From positions 3,975,501-4,039,500 of the forward strand of contig JAWQUS010000004.1 of NCBI GenBank assembly GCA_036365455.1: a stretch of 64,000 nucleotides of DNA. Reading direction: 5' to 3'. Shown here one piece after another: positions 12,857-25,340 of the stretch. Both the position numbers and the translations under genes were made by a program. Position 1 is the stretch's first letter; each line of letters opens with the position of its first letter. The notes beneath the pieces are model-generated. The model was not told the DNA's origin. It saw only the letters and a program-made list of their open reading frames with translations, and ran no database searches. The DNA comes from Macrosoma leucophasiata. Its lineage: Eukaryota; Arthropoda; Insecta; Lepidoptera; Hedylidae.

Positions 12857-13269
12857 TTTTTTTTTTTATTGTTATGGCGTCGCTATTACGCATATTGCCA
12901 GTGTCAAGTAAAACGATATTTCGTATTTATTTAAGCAGCGTAAAAGTTAGTATAATATAGTCATCAAGTATAATATGTAAGTATTAAGTATATAAGTTAT
13001 CAAGTATAATATGTCAGTCAAGTGAGTTACAATCAAGTTATTCGAGTAAAGCGATGGCTACTTTACCAGAACATTTACAATGAAGTTTTGGAGGCAACCT
13101 GAAAGGTCGTGTTTTCGCACTGTTATTCTATTTCACTAAACACGGGCACTGTAATAAACCTATATCAAACAAAATGCCACCAACTATATTCAATATAACT
13201 AAAAAATACACCAAGAAAATGAAATAAAATAAGAGCACCATACGCCTCTTTCAAGGTTCCCGCCAAAAC
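12857..13269 (+). repeat. Unknown repeat G, second of a tandem pair
   Basis: Direct repeat of 12391-12842 with the same ends; it lacks ~45 bp and has a local duplication of caagtataatatg around 12965-13020. Confidence 0.72.
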
Positions 13270-13814
13270 ACCAACTTATATTCTAATGTTTACTTGTATG
13301 CCACAGATAAACATTTTGATGAAAGTGACAGAATATCAAATAAAACACTACGAAAATATTCCTCTTACCATAAGATTAAAATAAAAAACAAAATTCATAA
13401 TGATGATTGTTCATCACAAATTAATACCTATTATAAACATGTGAGACAAATATGTAACAAAATTTTATTTAAATATATATATCAAGCTTAATGAATGCAG
13501 CCCAATGACACATAAAAACAAACACGTCTATTTAAAAGAAAAATTTTCAAATAAATGCATTGTATTCAGTCTGTATACTGGCCACAAATAAAACAAAGAA
13601 AGAGTTCTATTTGAAAACCGAACGTACGGGACAAAGAAGTGGTCTCTGTCAACGGCATTTCCGTTTGAAAATGGAATTCGCGACCGTGTCCAATTCGACT
13701 TTGGAACGATTTTAAACACCCAACGTTTTGAAGGTTTTGTTTTTTGCCTAAGTGAACTCTTGTTATTTGTTTGGGGCGGTGCGTGTGTCAATTTTTTGTA
13801 ATATAATAAGATAA

Positions 13815-14200
13815 TAATAATAAGAAACATTTATTTGACACAGCGAGACACATAAAACAGATATAAAACGTAACAGGTAACAGAGAAAAGACAACACATT
13901 TTCTAAAAATTAATACATACCTATACACGTAATATGTGTCTCACGGCTGCCAAAAAGGTGTCCTGTTCAGCAAATGTCAGGTACCTTCATATAAAAGGTA
14001 CCTGACGCTGGTTTTCAACAGGACCCTAAGTGAGTGAACCACGGATGTCAAATTTATAATAAAGGATAATTGTACTAATACTCATACAAGGTACATACAT
14101 ACGGATATAAAACAGATAATAAGCCATTAAAATAACATACTTAATAAAACGATAAATGTAATACATACTAGTAGGTACAAACAATAATAAATAGATTAGA
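13815..14200 (-). mobile_element. Longer copy of the 8237 repeat
   Basis: aaacatttatttgacacagc, aacagatataaaacgtaaca and atatgtgtctcacggctgcc match; a small palindrome around caggtaccttcatataaaag (about 13978-14010) follows. Confidence 0.55.
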
Positions 14201-14444
14201 TAAATAATAGATAATAGATAAATATCATTATCAAAGTCTTGTGAAAGCTGTTAATTTGGCTAATCAGAAATCAGATGGTGCACTTAATAAGTCTCGTACT
14301 TTAAATTTAACAAAAATTGCATCAATTTATGTATGCGGAAATATGGAGAAAAAAATGCAAGTTAGAATGAGCATTGAGATAAGTGCATAATAGATGCTTC
14401 AATGGGTTAGAATAGCTTTAACTTTAAGCTGCTTTTGGTATCTA

Positions 14445-14565
14445 TGTATGTATCCTTACGCTAGGTCCCTAACGGGGTAGGCAGAAAACGTGGAGCGCCA
14501 GATATCCCGGTCCTGACACACCTCCCGTGCCTCATCTACCTTCATCATTCTCTTCATACATGGGG
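14445..14565 (-). mobile_element. LINE-B 3'-end fragment
   Basis: Complement of the LINE-B 3' end (acggggtaggcag, then ccagatatcccggtcctgac). About 120 bp, severely 5'-truncated. Confidence 0.7.
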
Positions 14566-15135
14566 GCTCATGAGTCATCTTATCGGAATATGATCCCACC
14601 GCTGATGTACGTACGCTTATATACTTTTAGCTGTATGGGTCGAAATACTCCTTCTGATTACCTAAAATCATTTAAGCGTATTTAAAGATTTTAATAAAAA
14701 ATCTCATTCAATATCTGCCATTTTGTCAACATTCCTCGCGGCCATTTCAGTTCTATCAAAGAATTTTACCCTTTGCCACTGTCATTCGAAAAAAAAAAGA
14801 AGAAATAAGTTCTTTGATTTAAAATTTCCAATAAAACATTTGAACATCAAACGTTGATAATCGTTATATATCAAAGTCAGAAACACAAAAGAAAACAATA
14901 AGTTTAAAAGAGTTTACGGGTGCATGGAAACAGCTTTGGGGTATTTTTTACCCCAAGAAAGGGTAAAGAGTTAACCCCGACGGCGTCGACGTTAATTAAT
15001 GATGAATTTCTTTGAAGTGTCGGCGTAAGTGAGATTCTTAAATGAAATTGTTGCGATACTAATAATGAATGAGTTTTGACTGTATTTTTTTTCCTTTTTA
15101 GGGTTCCATATACAAAGGGTAAAAACGAGACGTTA

Positions 15136-15422
15136 TTTTTTTTTTTTTTTTTTTATGTATTGGTATGGTAAACAAGCATGCAGTTCACATTGACGTTAAG
15201 TAGCCTATAGACACCCACACAAAGACCAAGGTCAAAATGCAGATGCGTTACCACTCCTGAGGCCTAAGGTCTTATGGCTCTGTGCCGGAAATTACAAGGC
15301 CGTACATTACCACCTGACCGGAACACGATAGTGTTGAACACTACCATTTAGCGGCAAGTATATTAGGTAATGCGGTGGTGCCTACGCCCGCGAGCTCCGT
15401 CACTGGAGCTCTACCACCAGTA
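15136..15422 (-). mobile_element. SINE-A, full length, inside an older repeat
   Basis: Poly(T) start at 15136 and end at ggagctctaccaccag. It splits another dispersed repeat whose left part (agggttccatatacaaaggg) is at 15098-15135 and right part (gactccgctatacgtctgtc) at 15465-15600. Confidence 0.85.
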
Positions 15423-15601
15423 AAATTTTTTGCAAAGATTTTTTTTTTGAAAGAGTTATTGCAAAGACTCCGCTATACGTCTGTCCGTCTGTCTATCTGT
15501 CTGTCATCGGGCTATATCTTATGAACCGTGATAACTAGACAGTTGAAATTTTCACAGATTTCCATACCGTAACAACAAGTATAACTGCTTTATTAGAGAA
15601 G

Positions 15602-16084
15602 ACCTGACCGGAACATGATAGCGCTAAACACTACTATTTAGCGGCAAGTTTTTTTTTTTTTTTTTTTTTAGGTCGGGCTTTATGTAGGCCGCCTGTCTCG
15701 AGACGGCACTAGTCTACTTCACCGGGCAATCGGCGAGCGCGGAAGGCGCTCCAGCCTAGCAAAAAAGTTAGCGCAACTGCCTAAGGATGACCCTGCGGGT
15801 CCGTGCCTCGGCTTAGGACGTTGCGGAGGGACATATGAGACATATGTGATTATGGGCGGTGCAACTTTCGCTCTACTCCATTCGGTTGGTGATAACCGGA
15901 ATGTCATCGGCCTCGCGGGGCCGGGGATAAGGTCGGGATCAGGGGCGGGCGCGGCGCGAAACGCGTCGGCGCGTTGTATTGGCGGTTTGTGGAGTGTGAT
16001 TCTGTATGGTTAGCGGCAAGGAGATAATGTAGTGCCGCGGTGACCACTCCCATAAGCTCCATCACTGGAGCTCTACCAACAGTG
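15602..16084 (-). mobile_element. SINE-A copy split by the retroposed segment
   Basis: Left part 15602-15648 (gacctgaccggaacatgata) and right part 16010-16084 (agctccatcactggagctct) are collinear parts of SINE-A. Confidence 0.75.
15649..16009 (-). mobile_element. Retroposed GC-rich segment with poly(A), inserted in a SINE
   Basis: A run of about 22 T at the left end equals a poly(A) tail on the minus strand. Identical 11-bp copies of TTAGCGGCAAG flank it (15638-15648 and 16010-16020), and removing one restores a continuous SINE-A. The 340-bp body is far more GC-rich than its surroundings and has two short open minus-strand frames. The parent family is not recognised; a 5'-truncated LINE or another processed transcript are both possible. 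Confidence 0.8.
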
Positions 16085-16130
16085 AGTAGTGAGTAAGTGA
16101 CAGTAAAATTACCTACAGTGTTTAACAATA

Positions 16131-16307
16131 AATATTGCATATCGAGCCTAGGAAGGAGACTTCGGCTTATTTCGGGTCTGTAGATCATTATCTCTTTGGC
16201 ACCAGTTTTGACCAATACCGGACTGTCAGTGCTTACGTAGGCAGTGTGCAACAGAGATAACGCTCTACGGGCCGATCGTCTCTTTCGCAGGCTCGATGTG
16301 CAATATT
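16131..16307. mobile_element. Foldback MITE-F
   Basis: TIR aatattgcatatcgagcct inverted at the right end (aggctcgatgtgcaatatt); imperfect pairing extends through gagac..ttatctc on both sides. Confidence 0.75.
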
Positions 16308-17334
16308 AATTGTTGAGTATCTGATATTGAACATAAATAAAAAAAACCCTTTATCGTCCATTATAATTAAACAATGTATTGCTCAATATCAGCACTCATG
16401 CAATTCAAAATGTAATCCTGCAGATGGATATCACATCAATAGATCATACAAACAAATTGTAATGTATTCTTCATTAAACGGTAACATGATTAAGCGATTT
16501 TACAGTCGTAAAGCGATACCAATGTTCGTTAAAACATTGGAGTCATTAGGGTTGACACAATCACAACTTAATTAAAAAAAACAAAGTTTTAAATTTAATT
16601 AAATTTATAAACTTTAAACTGTAGTAGGACCACAACCAAGGCCCTAGGCAATAAGGTATAATGACCTGACAGGACAAGAACTTTTCTGCCCCAATGGCCG
16701 TCGATTGTTTGACCTATGTGACCAGCCCACTACCACTTTAATTTCGCTATTCGGTGGGCTATGTCGGTTACTTTGGATATGGCCACTTTGGCAAGATACT
16801 GATGGCAATTGATTTTTCAACCGTTTAAAATTTATTACCTACTGCCTACCCCGTGTGGGACATGGCGTGAAGATACATTCAATAAAATATTACATATAAA
16901 TAGAACGTCCCTGTCCCAGGAGTCATATGTCAGCATATGCATTGTTTAATCTAAGAGTTAGAGTTTAACCGGAGGCTAAACAACAAATCTTACTTATTTA
17001 TGCAGTGGCTAAAGTTATTAAAATTATATTATATTACTTACAGAGAGAGTGCCAACCCTATAATCCTATTACCGTTCGATCAGTGAATCATCGCGCGGTT
17101 TATAGCCGCACGTCCGCACGATTGTTATTTATCGCTTTATTGCGGATTTGGCGGACGGTGCGGATGCGGATCCTGATTGTAACACTCGCACTGATGTATT
17201 GTCTAATACCGGTTTTAATGTATGCTATGATGTATTGTTACCACAATTATCCATATTAATTTTGAATTTTCTTGTCAACTTTTATTTTTTACTATACACA
17301 TACGATTGAATTTAAAATATAAAGAAAAATGAAA

Positions 17335-17425
17335 AGAAAAATATGTTCGGGCGAGGATTGATCCTGTTACCTCTAAGTTACCGAAGTTTACATCCGGGCG
17401 TCGATTTTTTCTTTTCCTTTTTTTA
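17335..17425 (-). mobile_element. SINE-D-like head
   Basis: tgttcgggcgaggattgatc and tctaagttaccgaagtttac followed by ttttcttttccttttttt. Confidence 0.5.
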
Positions 17426-17568
17426 TTTAACCTTCTCTGGGATGGTTTGCAACATCCATCGTTGCAGATTTCTATAGGCTGCAGTATTCACTTAACATCA
17501 ATATGAACTGCATGTTTTTGTCACTATCATTGCATAAAAAAGGCATCACTCGCATAAATCGCTTTTTC

Positions 17569-17837
17569 ACTGGTGGTAGAGCTCCTGTGACGGAGCTCGC
17601 GGGCGTAGGTACCACCGCATTATTAATGTACTTGCCGCTAAATGGCAGTGTTCAGCACTATCGTGTTCCGGTCAGTTGGTAATGTACGGCCCTGCAATTT
17701 CCGGCACAGAGGCGTAACACCTCAGGAGTGGTAACGCATTTTGATCTTGGTCTTTGTGTGGGTGTCTATAGGCTGCAGTTATCACTTAACATCAACGTGA
17801 ACTGCATGGTTACCACTTCCATTACATAAAAAAAAAA
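17569..17837 (+). mobile_element. SINE-A, nearly full length
   Basis: From actggtggtagagctcctg to attacataaaaaaaaa. A partial SINE-A 3' end (17440-17545) sits just upstream in the same orientation. Confidence 0.85.
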
Positions 17838-18499
17838 TCATTGCATAACTCTACCACTAGTGAAATCAAGCTAGTTTTCGGATTTATCTCGCGTCTAGTA
17901 AATTAAAATGATTATTTAAAATGGAATCCGACGTTTCTGTGTTGACGTTCCCGAAGTGTTCTACCACCAGTGTAAAATATTAGCATACTTTTACAAAGTT
18001 TCATAATTGTATCCATCATACATAATCTTTACAATACCTACAAAGGTTTTCGCTGTATATGCTGCATGGAATATATTGCCAGCATCAAGCAAGGTAAGGT
18101 CGTCAATCATCGCCACTCAATATCTTCTAATTGACAGTTCAAGTGGCGACTTGCGCCGAGACATGCCGACTCATCTAAGATATCGCCCGACTATACAGGC
18201 TGTTTGCAATACCGACAGGAATCTGGAAAAAGTTGTTTTATACTTTTTTTACACACTTTAGTACATTTAAAATAGGTCAATTTAGAATTAACAAAGTAAC
18301 TTTTTTTTTCCGACAGGAATTTGGGAAAAGTTGTTTCATACTTTTTACACTCTTTTGTATATGAAATATATTAAGGTCAATTTAGAATTAACAATGAAAT
18401 AGTTTTTTTTTCCATACATACAAAACCCTCACAAAAACAAATCAAAGCGAAAAAACGACCAGAAATGATAACATAGTAGGAACCTACTATACATCTATA

Positions 18500-18820
18500 T
18501 CTATACAATCATATAAAATTGGAGTGTATTTTTGTAATATAAAAATAACCGCTTTTTATAAATGCATATGTACTCGTATGTATACATGGTACATATACCA
18601 AAACATTTTTTTTTTCAATTTTTGTCTGTCTGTCTGTCTGTTTGGCGGGGCTAATCTTGGGAACGGCTGAGCCGATTTTGACAGGACTTTCACTGGCAGA
18701 TAGCTGATGTAATAAGGAGTAAATAAGGCTAGTTTTATACCAGCTAAGCCCACGACTTCGTCCGGGTAAATACTGAACAATCATAAATTCTCACCCGGGC
18801 TAAATCGCAGGCCCAGCTAG
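18500..18820 (+). mobile_element. Helitron-like element, ~320 bp family
   Basis: tctatacaatc start, tttcactggcagatagctga, ends aggcccagctag. Confidence 0.7.
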
Positions 18821-19357
18821 TACTTAATAAGATGTAAGAGGCAAGAAGTGGCACCCGTCTCAGTCGATTGCTGTAGGTGTCACAGTACTGATGTTCTGAC
18901 GGGGCCATAGAGTGACGTTGGAAACTAGGTAAGTCCAATATTTTGTGATAAAACTACCTGCGGCCACTGCGATCGCTAACTGGTAGAAGAATATTTTTAA
19001 TATGAATAAAATGTTTAGCTTTATGATATTAATATATAGTATAGATATACAATCCCACATTTATGAGCAGCCTGTATACGTTATAAATGGTTAAGCTCAC
19101 CTCGCGGCCAGGCTGTCATCGCCAGTACCTCGTTAATCACAGCAGCGATACGCTCTGAGCTAGACTAGCGCTAGATTTCAAATATAACGCCTAGGTAAGA
19201 CGATCCATTACGTCTTATGGGTTTGTGTGTTGAGGTACATTGTTATGTTATGATTGAAAGTTTAATCAGTTATGAGTTTTATTTCAAATATATACCTCTT
19301 TGTAGGCTGCTTTAAGGTGATAAAAATTTCGCAGGTTTATATAAATTTATATACATT

Positions 19358-19712
19358 ATGAAGCGCGCATGGCCCCGCGACGGGTGTAGATCGTAAGCGA
19401 TCTACTCGGTCAAGCATTACGGGCGCGGTCGGGTGTGTGATCGGTGACCGCTAGTGGCAAATTAAAATGCGCGTTTCCGTGCTTCGGAGGGCACGTTAAG
19501 CCGTCGGCCCCGTTGCTATCGATAGATAGCAGTCGTTAAACCTTATCGGAGGCCTTATTAAAAACATCCAACAGCGGGTTGGCCACTAACCCGTATCTCC
19601 ACCAATCCGCATTGGAGCAGCGAGGTGGAGTAAGGCCAGGCCTCCCCCCTAAAAAAGGGGCGAGACTCGTGGCCAGCAGTGGGACGCATATTGGGTTGCC
19701 ATCATTATTATA
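19358..19712 (-). mobile_element. Dispersed LINE-like repeat
   Basis: Complement of 3585-3900, slightly longer at the side with acgggcgcggtcgggtgtg. Confidence 0.62.
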
Positions 19713-19725
19713 TTATTTTTGACAT

Positions 19726-19922
19726 ACAATGATGTTAATTGATGACTGCAGCCTATAGACACCCACACAAAGACCCAGGTCAAAATGCAGATGCGTTACC
19801 ACTCCTGAGGCCTAAGGTGTTATGTACGTTACCACCTGACCGGAACACGATAGTGCTGAAAACTACCATTTCGCGGCAGATAAATTAGGTAACGCGGTGC
19901 TGCGCCCGCGAGCCACCACCAG
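19726..19922 (-). mobile_element. SINE-A with internal deletion
   Basis: Both ends are recognisable; ~40 bp around ctctgtgccggaaattacag are missing. Confidence 0.75.
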
Positions 19923-20317
19923 TAAAAAACATTTTTGCAAGCCAAGTATATCAAATATAAATTTGATAAAAAACGTAAACCTGAATATGTGAAAATAAAC
20001 TCAGGGATCAGATCCCTATAAATCCTTTAACTTTATCTTCAGGTTGCACTAACAACGGCAGATCACGCGCTATTCACATTCTCCAGACCGTTATCGAAGG
20101 CTCTATGGATATAGCGCAGCGGGGACCACTTGGAAAGAATACCAAAAGGTATGCAAGTACAGTTTAACTAAATTTACTGGTGGTTGTAGTTAATCTAATA
20201 GACTGTCCTGCTGTGAATCGTTTTCTTTAATATTACATTTTCAGTCGAAGTGTATTTTGTTTTGGACGTGGCACGGTGTAGTATACGGTCGCAAAACTGG
20301 CCAATTTATTACGCTTC

Positions 20318-20505
20318 TAAATACTCACAGCCCCACACTAGGTGTAAACCTGTGTCGTGGTTGCCGTTGTACACACACAACACATACACAAACACCCAGA
20401 CAGGGAACAATGTCTGTAGGCCATACAGATATTTGTCCCGGTGCAGGGATCGAAACTGCGACCCTTCGAATCAAACGGTCGTCTCACATCGCTGGACTAA
20501 CCGAA
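20318..20505 (-). mobile_element. SINE-E
   Basis: Same layout as 51585-51784 (ctcacagccccacactaggt, gggatcgaaactgcgaccct, cacatcgctggactaaccg). Confidence 0.75.
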
Positions 20506-20562
20506 TGTACAAAATGGGTCATAAATATAGGTATGTTCATTTTATTGACTAGCGATTGTGTA

Positions 20563-21440
20563 TTCAGAATCAGAATCAGAATCAGAAACTCATTTATTCA
20601 TTTAGGGTGACAGGCATCTCTTATGACACGTCAAAAACAAACAAAATATATTAAAGCGAATAACAATTGATATACATGTCAAACAAGATAAAAAATATAT
20701 GTAAAGTCAAGAATATCACTAAGATAAAACTAAATGTAATAAACTAATGTAAAAGTATATCAGCAGAATGTCTCTTTTCCCCTTTACAAACTGATAACAA
20801 AGAGTAAAAAGAAAAGAAAAAGAGTCATTCTTTGTCATTCACCGGCAAAGTTCCAAAGGCCAATATGATCTGAGAAAAACTTGCCGGAAAAAACTCAGTC
20901 GGCTCTTTTAAAAATATCTCTTAGGCATATTTTTACAATTTTCCATAATTTAAACAAGCTTAAAATTAACAATATAATATCAACATTACACTTTGATTAT
21001 TACATTTAACACCTTTGTGGAGCTAGATCAGCATTTAGCCAAACATTTCTATCCTTGAGATAGTCCTCGAGTTTATAGTAAGCCTTTTTACATAGAGTGC
21101 GTTTAATTAATGCTTTGAATTTACCATCGGTGAGTTCAGCAATCCCGGCTGGGATCTTGTTATAAAATTCTACACTATATTTTAGGAAAGATGTATTAGT
21201 TTTCGTCAGTCGAAAACTTGGCAGAGACAACTTGTTCTTATTCCTCGTATTATAACTATGCCTATCGGAGATTTTATCAAACAGATGTAGATTTTTCCTC
21301 GCGAAAAGTATATTTTCATAGATGTAATGGCAAGGGACTGTCATTATATTTATTTCTTTAAATAGTTCTTTCAAAGAATCACGACTACGTAAGTTATACA
21401 TCGCTCTAATGGCCCTCTTTTGTAATACAAAAATTGATTG
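20563..21440 (-). mobile_element. LINE 3' end with ORF2 C-terminal domain
   Basis: A 131-codon minus-strand frame (21401-21006) has the pattern of CR1/Jockey-type ORF2 C-termini: YNLRSRDSLKELFK, then YENILFARKN, HSYNTRNKNKL, YNKIPAGI and a final KAYYKLEDYL. About 440 bp of 3' UTR follows and the element ends in a TTCTGAT repeat, seen on the plus strand as aatcagaatcagaa. 5'-truncated; the polymerase domain is missing. Confidence 0.85.
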
Positions 21441-22449
21441 ATTTATTGTTTTTATCCCAAAGCTAAGTAAATACTACATATCGTTTAAGCTTTTTAATAT
21501 TATCTTAGTTATTATTAACTTAATCTTATTGATACCATTTTTTGACGACCATTAGAAGAATCTTATTGAGTTTTTGGCGATTCTTGAGTGATATTGCCAA
21601 TGTGAAGGTTATTGTGTGTTCAGGTCGTAGGAGATGGATAATGAGAAGTCCATTGTTGGAGATCACCATATAATCTGGAAGTTACAAAGTTACATATTTA
21701 CGGTTACTTTAGGCGGGTTGAGGTGCGTGTGCGCGGCACTTGGGTTATGGGACAACTGACGACGCAAGTGACGCAACGCTAAGCTAAGCTTGCGGAGCCG
21801 TCTGGGTGTTTATAATAAAACGCTTAATAATGTGACGCTACATCCTTAAACAGTTCAAGTAGCTCCTCCGACAAATAAGCACACTTACACATCGTACATG
21901 AACACGTCTGAACACTACTAAGCGCCGCTTTCATGAGTTGCAAAAACTATACGTCTAAGCTTAGGTGATATTCCATTTTCCCATTTCTTTCATATATATA
22001 AATTTTCATGAGGTTATCGCTTATTTTTCGAGCATAACAAGGAAAACTATAATAAAACCATGTACCGAGCCCCAGTTTCACACATCATTTATCCGGTGTC
22101 TCTTGTTTCTGCGGGCCATTTGTCAAAAACTCGGATGTCAGTCCTCCCGACTGATTTATTGTTCGCGCTGCAATCGCTGTAATGGATAAATATTGTATTA
22201 TTTTTTTCTTATCGGTATTGTGACCATGATTTTTATGCTTAATACGTTTAGCTGAGATTCGATTGCACTAACATATTTGTTAAAATTTTACATCCTTCTC
22301 TAACTTTAACAATTATTTTACAGTAAGAGTAGGATGTAAAATTTCACATAAACTTTAACAAATATTTTGGTGCAACCGAACCCGTGTTTTATTTAACGTA
22401 ACGGAATTTCATATCTGTATATATTATCTCAATGCAGAAGTATGCAGAA

Positions 22450-22556
22450 GTATGTATGTATCTACACGCCAGGTCCATAATGGGGTAGGCAGAGAGTGTA
22501 GAGCGCCAGATATCCCGGTCCTGACATACCTCTCGTGCCTCATCTACCTCCATGAA
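22450..22556 (-). mobile_element. LINE-B 3'-end fragment
   Basis: Same terminal sequence as 14445-14565, abutting a SINE-C copy at 22560-22828 on the same strand. Confidence 0.7.
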
Positions 22557-22559
22557 GAG

Positions 22560-22828
22560 GTCATTGAAGGAATTTAAGCATGAATGCTAAAACCTAACCT
22601 TCGCCGGATACGTTTTGGCCAATGTAACAGACGGCGAGGCTTTTGTCATCTTCGGTGACATTACCAAACTCTGGGGGTATTGGATAACTTCCGGATATTG
22701 AAAAAATTCCCAATAGCACCAGAGATACATGATGATATAACTTTATCTCTGATAGCTTCTGACTGGGGTTCGAATCCAGGATCCCGGAGCTTAGTAGTTG
22801 AAGCCTGCTAGTCTACTGAAGCAGCTGA
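22560..22828 (-). mobile_element. SINE-C, diverged
   Basis: Head near 22828 (actgaagcag), B box complement gggttcgaatccagg; many substitutions and a missing 3' end that is replaced by the LINE-B scrap. Confidence 0.7.
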
Positions 22829-22944
22829 TAACAAATATAGCTTACACTGAGAATATGACTCAGTACATCTACATTCCTTATTTACGCTATAAGTATAGCA
22901 ACAACAAAAAATACTCTAAAATATACTCTAACATTAGAAATTAA

Positions 22945-23065
22945 AAAAAGGTAAAAAAAATTTGACTTCGGACAGGAATCGAACCTGCGACCTCAAGATT
23001 ACCAGTCGAGCCGCTTTACCACTATGTTGCTATAGTGCCACACCGATACGTCAAATTTTGCCTTT
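22945..23065 (-). mobile_element. SINE-D head and tail
   Basis: aaaatttgacttcggacagg, aatcgaacctgcgacctcaa and taccactatgttgctatag mark a minus-strand copy. Confidence 0.65.
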
Positions 23066-23424
23066 CCTTTTTGATTTTTAACTTATTTAGGGTCTGTCCT
23101 AAAGTTCACTCGCAAGTGTAGTTGCGAAAAATAAAATATTGCAATACTCGTACTCTAACATGGTCACCCTATTCGAAATCAAATGAAGCCGCGCCCGAAA
23201 TTTGGTTGATATCAAATTGAACTGTCAACGCGGTTCCATTAATCATGCAATAATGATGTCATGTAAATTGTGAGCACCTAAATTCATCTATTGGAGTGCG
23301 CGAATTTATTGTAAAGCCGCTTAATATTAAATGATACATTGATTGACATGAAAGTATTTACAGTGCTCATCAATAAATTTTGCTCGTCGAGCCTATGAAA
23401 GTGACAATCGGATAACCAGGAGCA

Positions 23425-23652
23425 GAGAATATGTAATAATACTACGTATGGAATGGACACTTCGACGTCGCGCCCTATTTCCCCGCATCAGCCAACCTCC
23501 TCCCCTCTTATAGGCGACGCGCGACGGTTGGTATTTTCTACGTGCTACACACACAGGTGCACGTGTAAATACACGTCACTGATTGATGTTGTGTAACAGA
23601 GACCAAATTAAACGTTTGTATGGAATTTTGGAGGAGTGTCCGCGGTGTGCCA
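23425..23652 (+). repeat. Dispersed element copy
   Basis: aatactacgtatggaatgga, gacgtcgcgccctatttccc, aggtgcacgtgtaaatacac and tggaggagtgtccgcggtg; partner 41045-41275. Confidence 0.72.
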
Positions 23653-23664
23653 GAAGTCAAGGAG

Positions 23665-24005
23665 TTTTGGCGGGAACCTTGAAAGATGCGTGTGGTGCTC
23701 TTATTTTATTTCATTTTCTTGGTGTATTTTTGAGTTATATCAAATAAAGTTGGTGGCATTTTGTTTGATATAGGCTTATTATAGTGCTCGTGGATAGTGA
23801 AATAGAATATCAGTGCGAAAACACATTTTTCGGGTTGCCTCCAAAACTTCATTGTAAATGTTCTGGTAAACCATCGCTTTACTAGAATTACTGTGACTCT
23901 GACTGACGGACTGATTGACTCACTGACTCTGACTTTTACGCTGCTTAATACTAAGTTTTACTTGACACTGGCTGTAAGCATAACAAACGATGCCATAAAA
24001 AAAAA
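23665..24005 (-). repeat. Unknown repeat G, third copy
   Basis: Complement of the 12.4-13.3 kb units: ttttggcgggaaccttgaaa through cgatgccataaaaaaaaa. Ends in an A run, so a retroposon is possible. Confidence 0.7.
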
Positions 24006-24008
24006 GTG

Positions 24009-24215
24009 GAAATCGGCTAGTTTCGACTTTGTAAAGCGTTATCTCTGCCGCACACTGTCTACGTAAGTACTGATTGTCCGATATTGATCAAAACTCGATC
24101 AATATGGTGGACAAACGTCATATTGGTAAGGTGTGAAAAGGATAACGCTCTACACACCTGAAATTTGCTGAAATCTCCTTCCTGAGGTCGATGTGCATTA
24201 TTTCTTGTCGGATGA
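24009..24215. mobile_element. MITE-F, left end lost
   Basis: aatcggctagtttcgacttt, gtctacgtaagtactga and gaggtcgatgtgcattattt. Confidence 0.7.
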
Positions 24216-24724
24216 TACTTCGGGTTCGATTTTAAATCCGAAAACTAGTTTTATTTCAATGAGTGCAGCTCGCGAAAACCTAAGAGCATACTATGGATGA
24301 TACTGTAATGGATTTACCTTGCGTAGGTATGTTAGGTACTTACACTAAAATAATTTATAAATTAAAGTGGTAGAGCTACAGCGCCTTATTTAGATAAGAA
24401 TCAATTAATTATTTTAATGAACTAAGTAAGCACAGTATCCGATATCAATGTCATTATGGTCCAAAATGATATATTTTGTTTTCATGTAAATTTAGACCTA
24501 TTTAGTTTACAGATTTTAGTTTAAAACGTTTAAAAGAGCATGGTTCTAAAAGGTTTTGCATAACTTTAACCGTTCACGCATCGCAGTCGATTCACACTTG
24601 AGTTGAGTTTATGAGAACTCATAACATATTAAAACATACATTGCACCCATGGTTTAGTCTAGAAATTACTGATTCGTAAAATGACTACATAGTCTAAGAT
24701 TGACCGATTCTTGGTATGTACAAT

Positions 24725-24990
24725 GTACAATTCTATAAGCGAATGACTAAACAGATATACAATGTGAATGTGGATGGTTGCAGAGGCCCAGGAAGACCAA
24801 GACTGACCTACTATGACCAAATAGGTCGAGTTCTGTCTGATGGTGGGGTCAAAAGTCTTAGGAATCGGCGTGCATGTATGAAGAGAATGATGAAGGTAGA
24901 TGAGGCACGGGAGGTGTGTCAGGACCGGGATATCTGGTGCTCCAAACTCCCTGCCTACCCCGTTAGGGACCTGGCGTGAAGATATATACA
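24725..24990 (+). mobile_element. LINE-B C-terminal fragment, second copy
   Basis: An 87-codon frame (24716-24979) matches the last two thirds of the 4400-4822 frame, with GRPRLTYYDQIGRVLSDGG and the end CQDRDIW..PVRDLA, and then shares the same 3' flank up to a TATATACATACATAC tail. It is truncated at its 5' end. Confidence 0.78.
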
Positions 24991-25017
24991 TACATACAAT
25001 TCTATAAATGATGTTAA

Positions 25018-25340
25018 AATTCAAATTCAAATCATTTTTATTTCAAATTGGTCTACAAGGACACTTTTGCATTATCGGATTATAAGCTACCTAGAGAGAA
25101 TGACTTATATTAATAATCCAATAGGTATAAATAAATACCAATTTAATCATAATATTTAACCGATACGTGAATCATCAAATTTTTCTATTCCTTCATAGAA
25201 GAAAATGAAAAATCTGTTCGTCATAATCATAGTCATTCACTTAGCAGAGTTCCAAGTGCAGGCACTACTGAGAAGAACTCCGCTACCCAACAAACTCAGC
25301 GTGTTGCTCTTTTGTCAAAACCTTAGATTTAATACAAATA
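25018..25340 (-). mobile_element. LINE 3'-end fragment
   Basis: Begins with the direct repeat attcaaattcaaatca followed by tttttatttcaaattggtc and runs to tgttgctcttttgtcaaaac, the layout of a minus-strand LINE 3' UTR. No open frame. Family assignment from memory of similar insect tails only. Confidence 0.5.

Noticed and set aside
16327..16575. 82-codon plus-strand frame
   Set aside because: A/T-rich composition, no recognisable motif; openness is expected by chance in this region.
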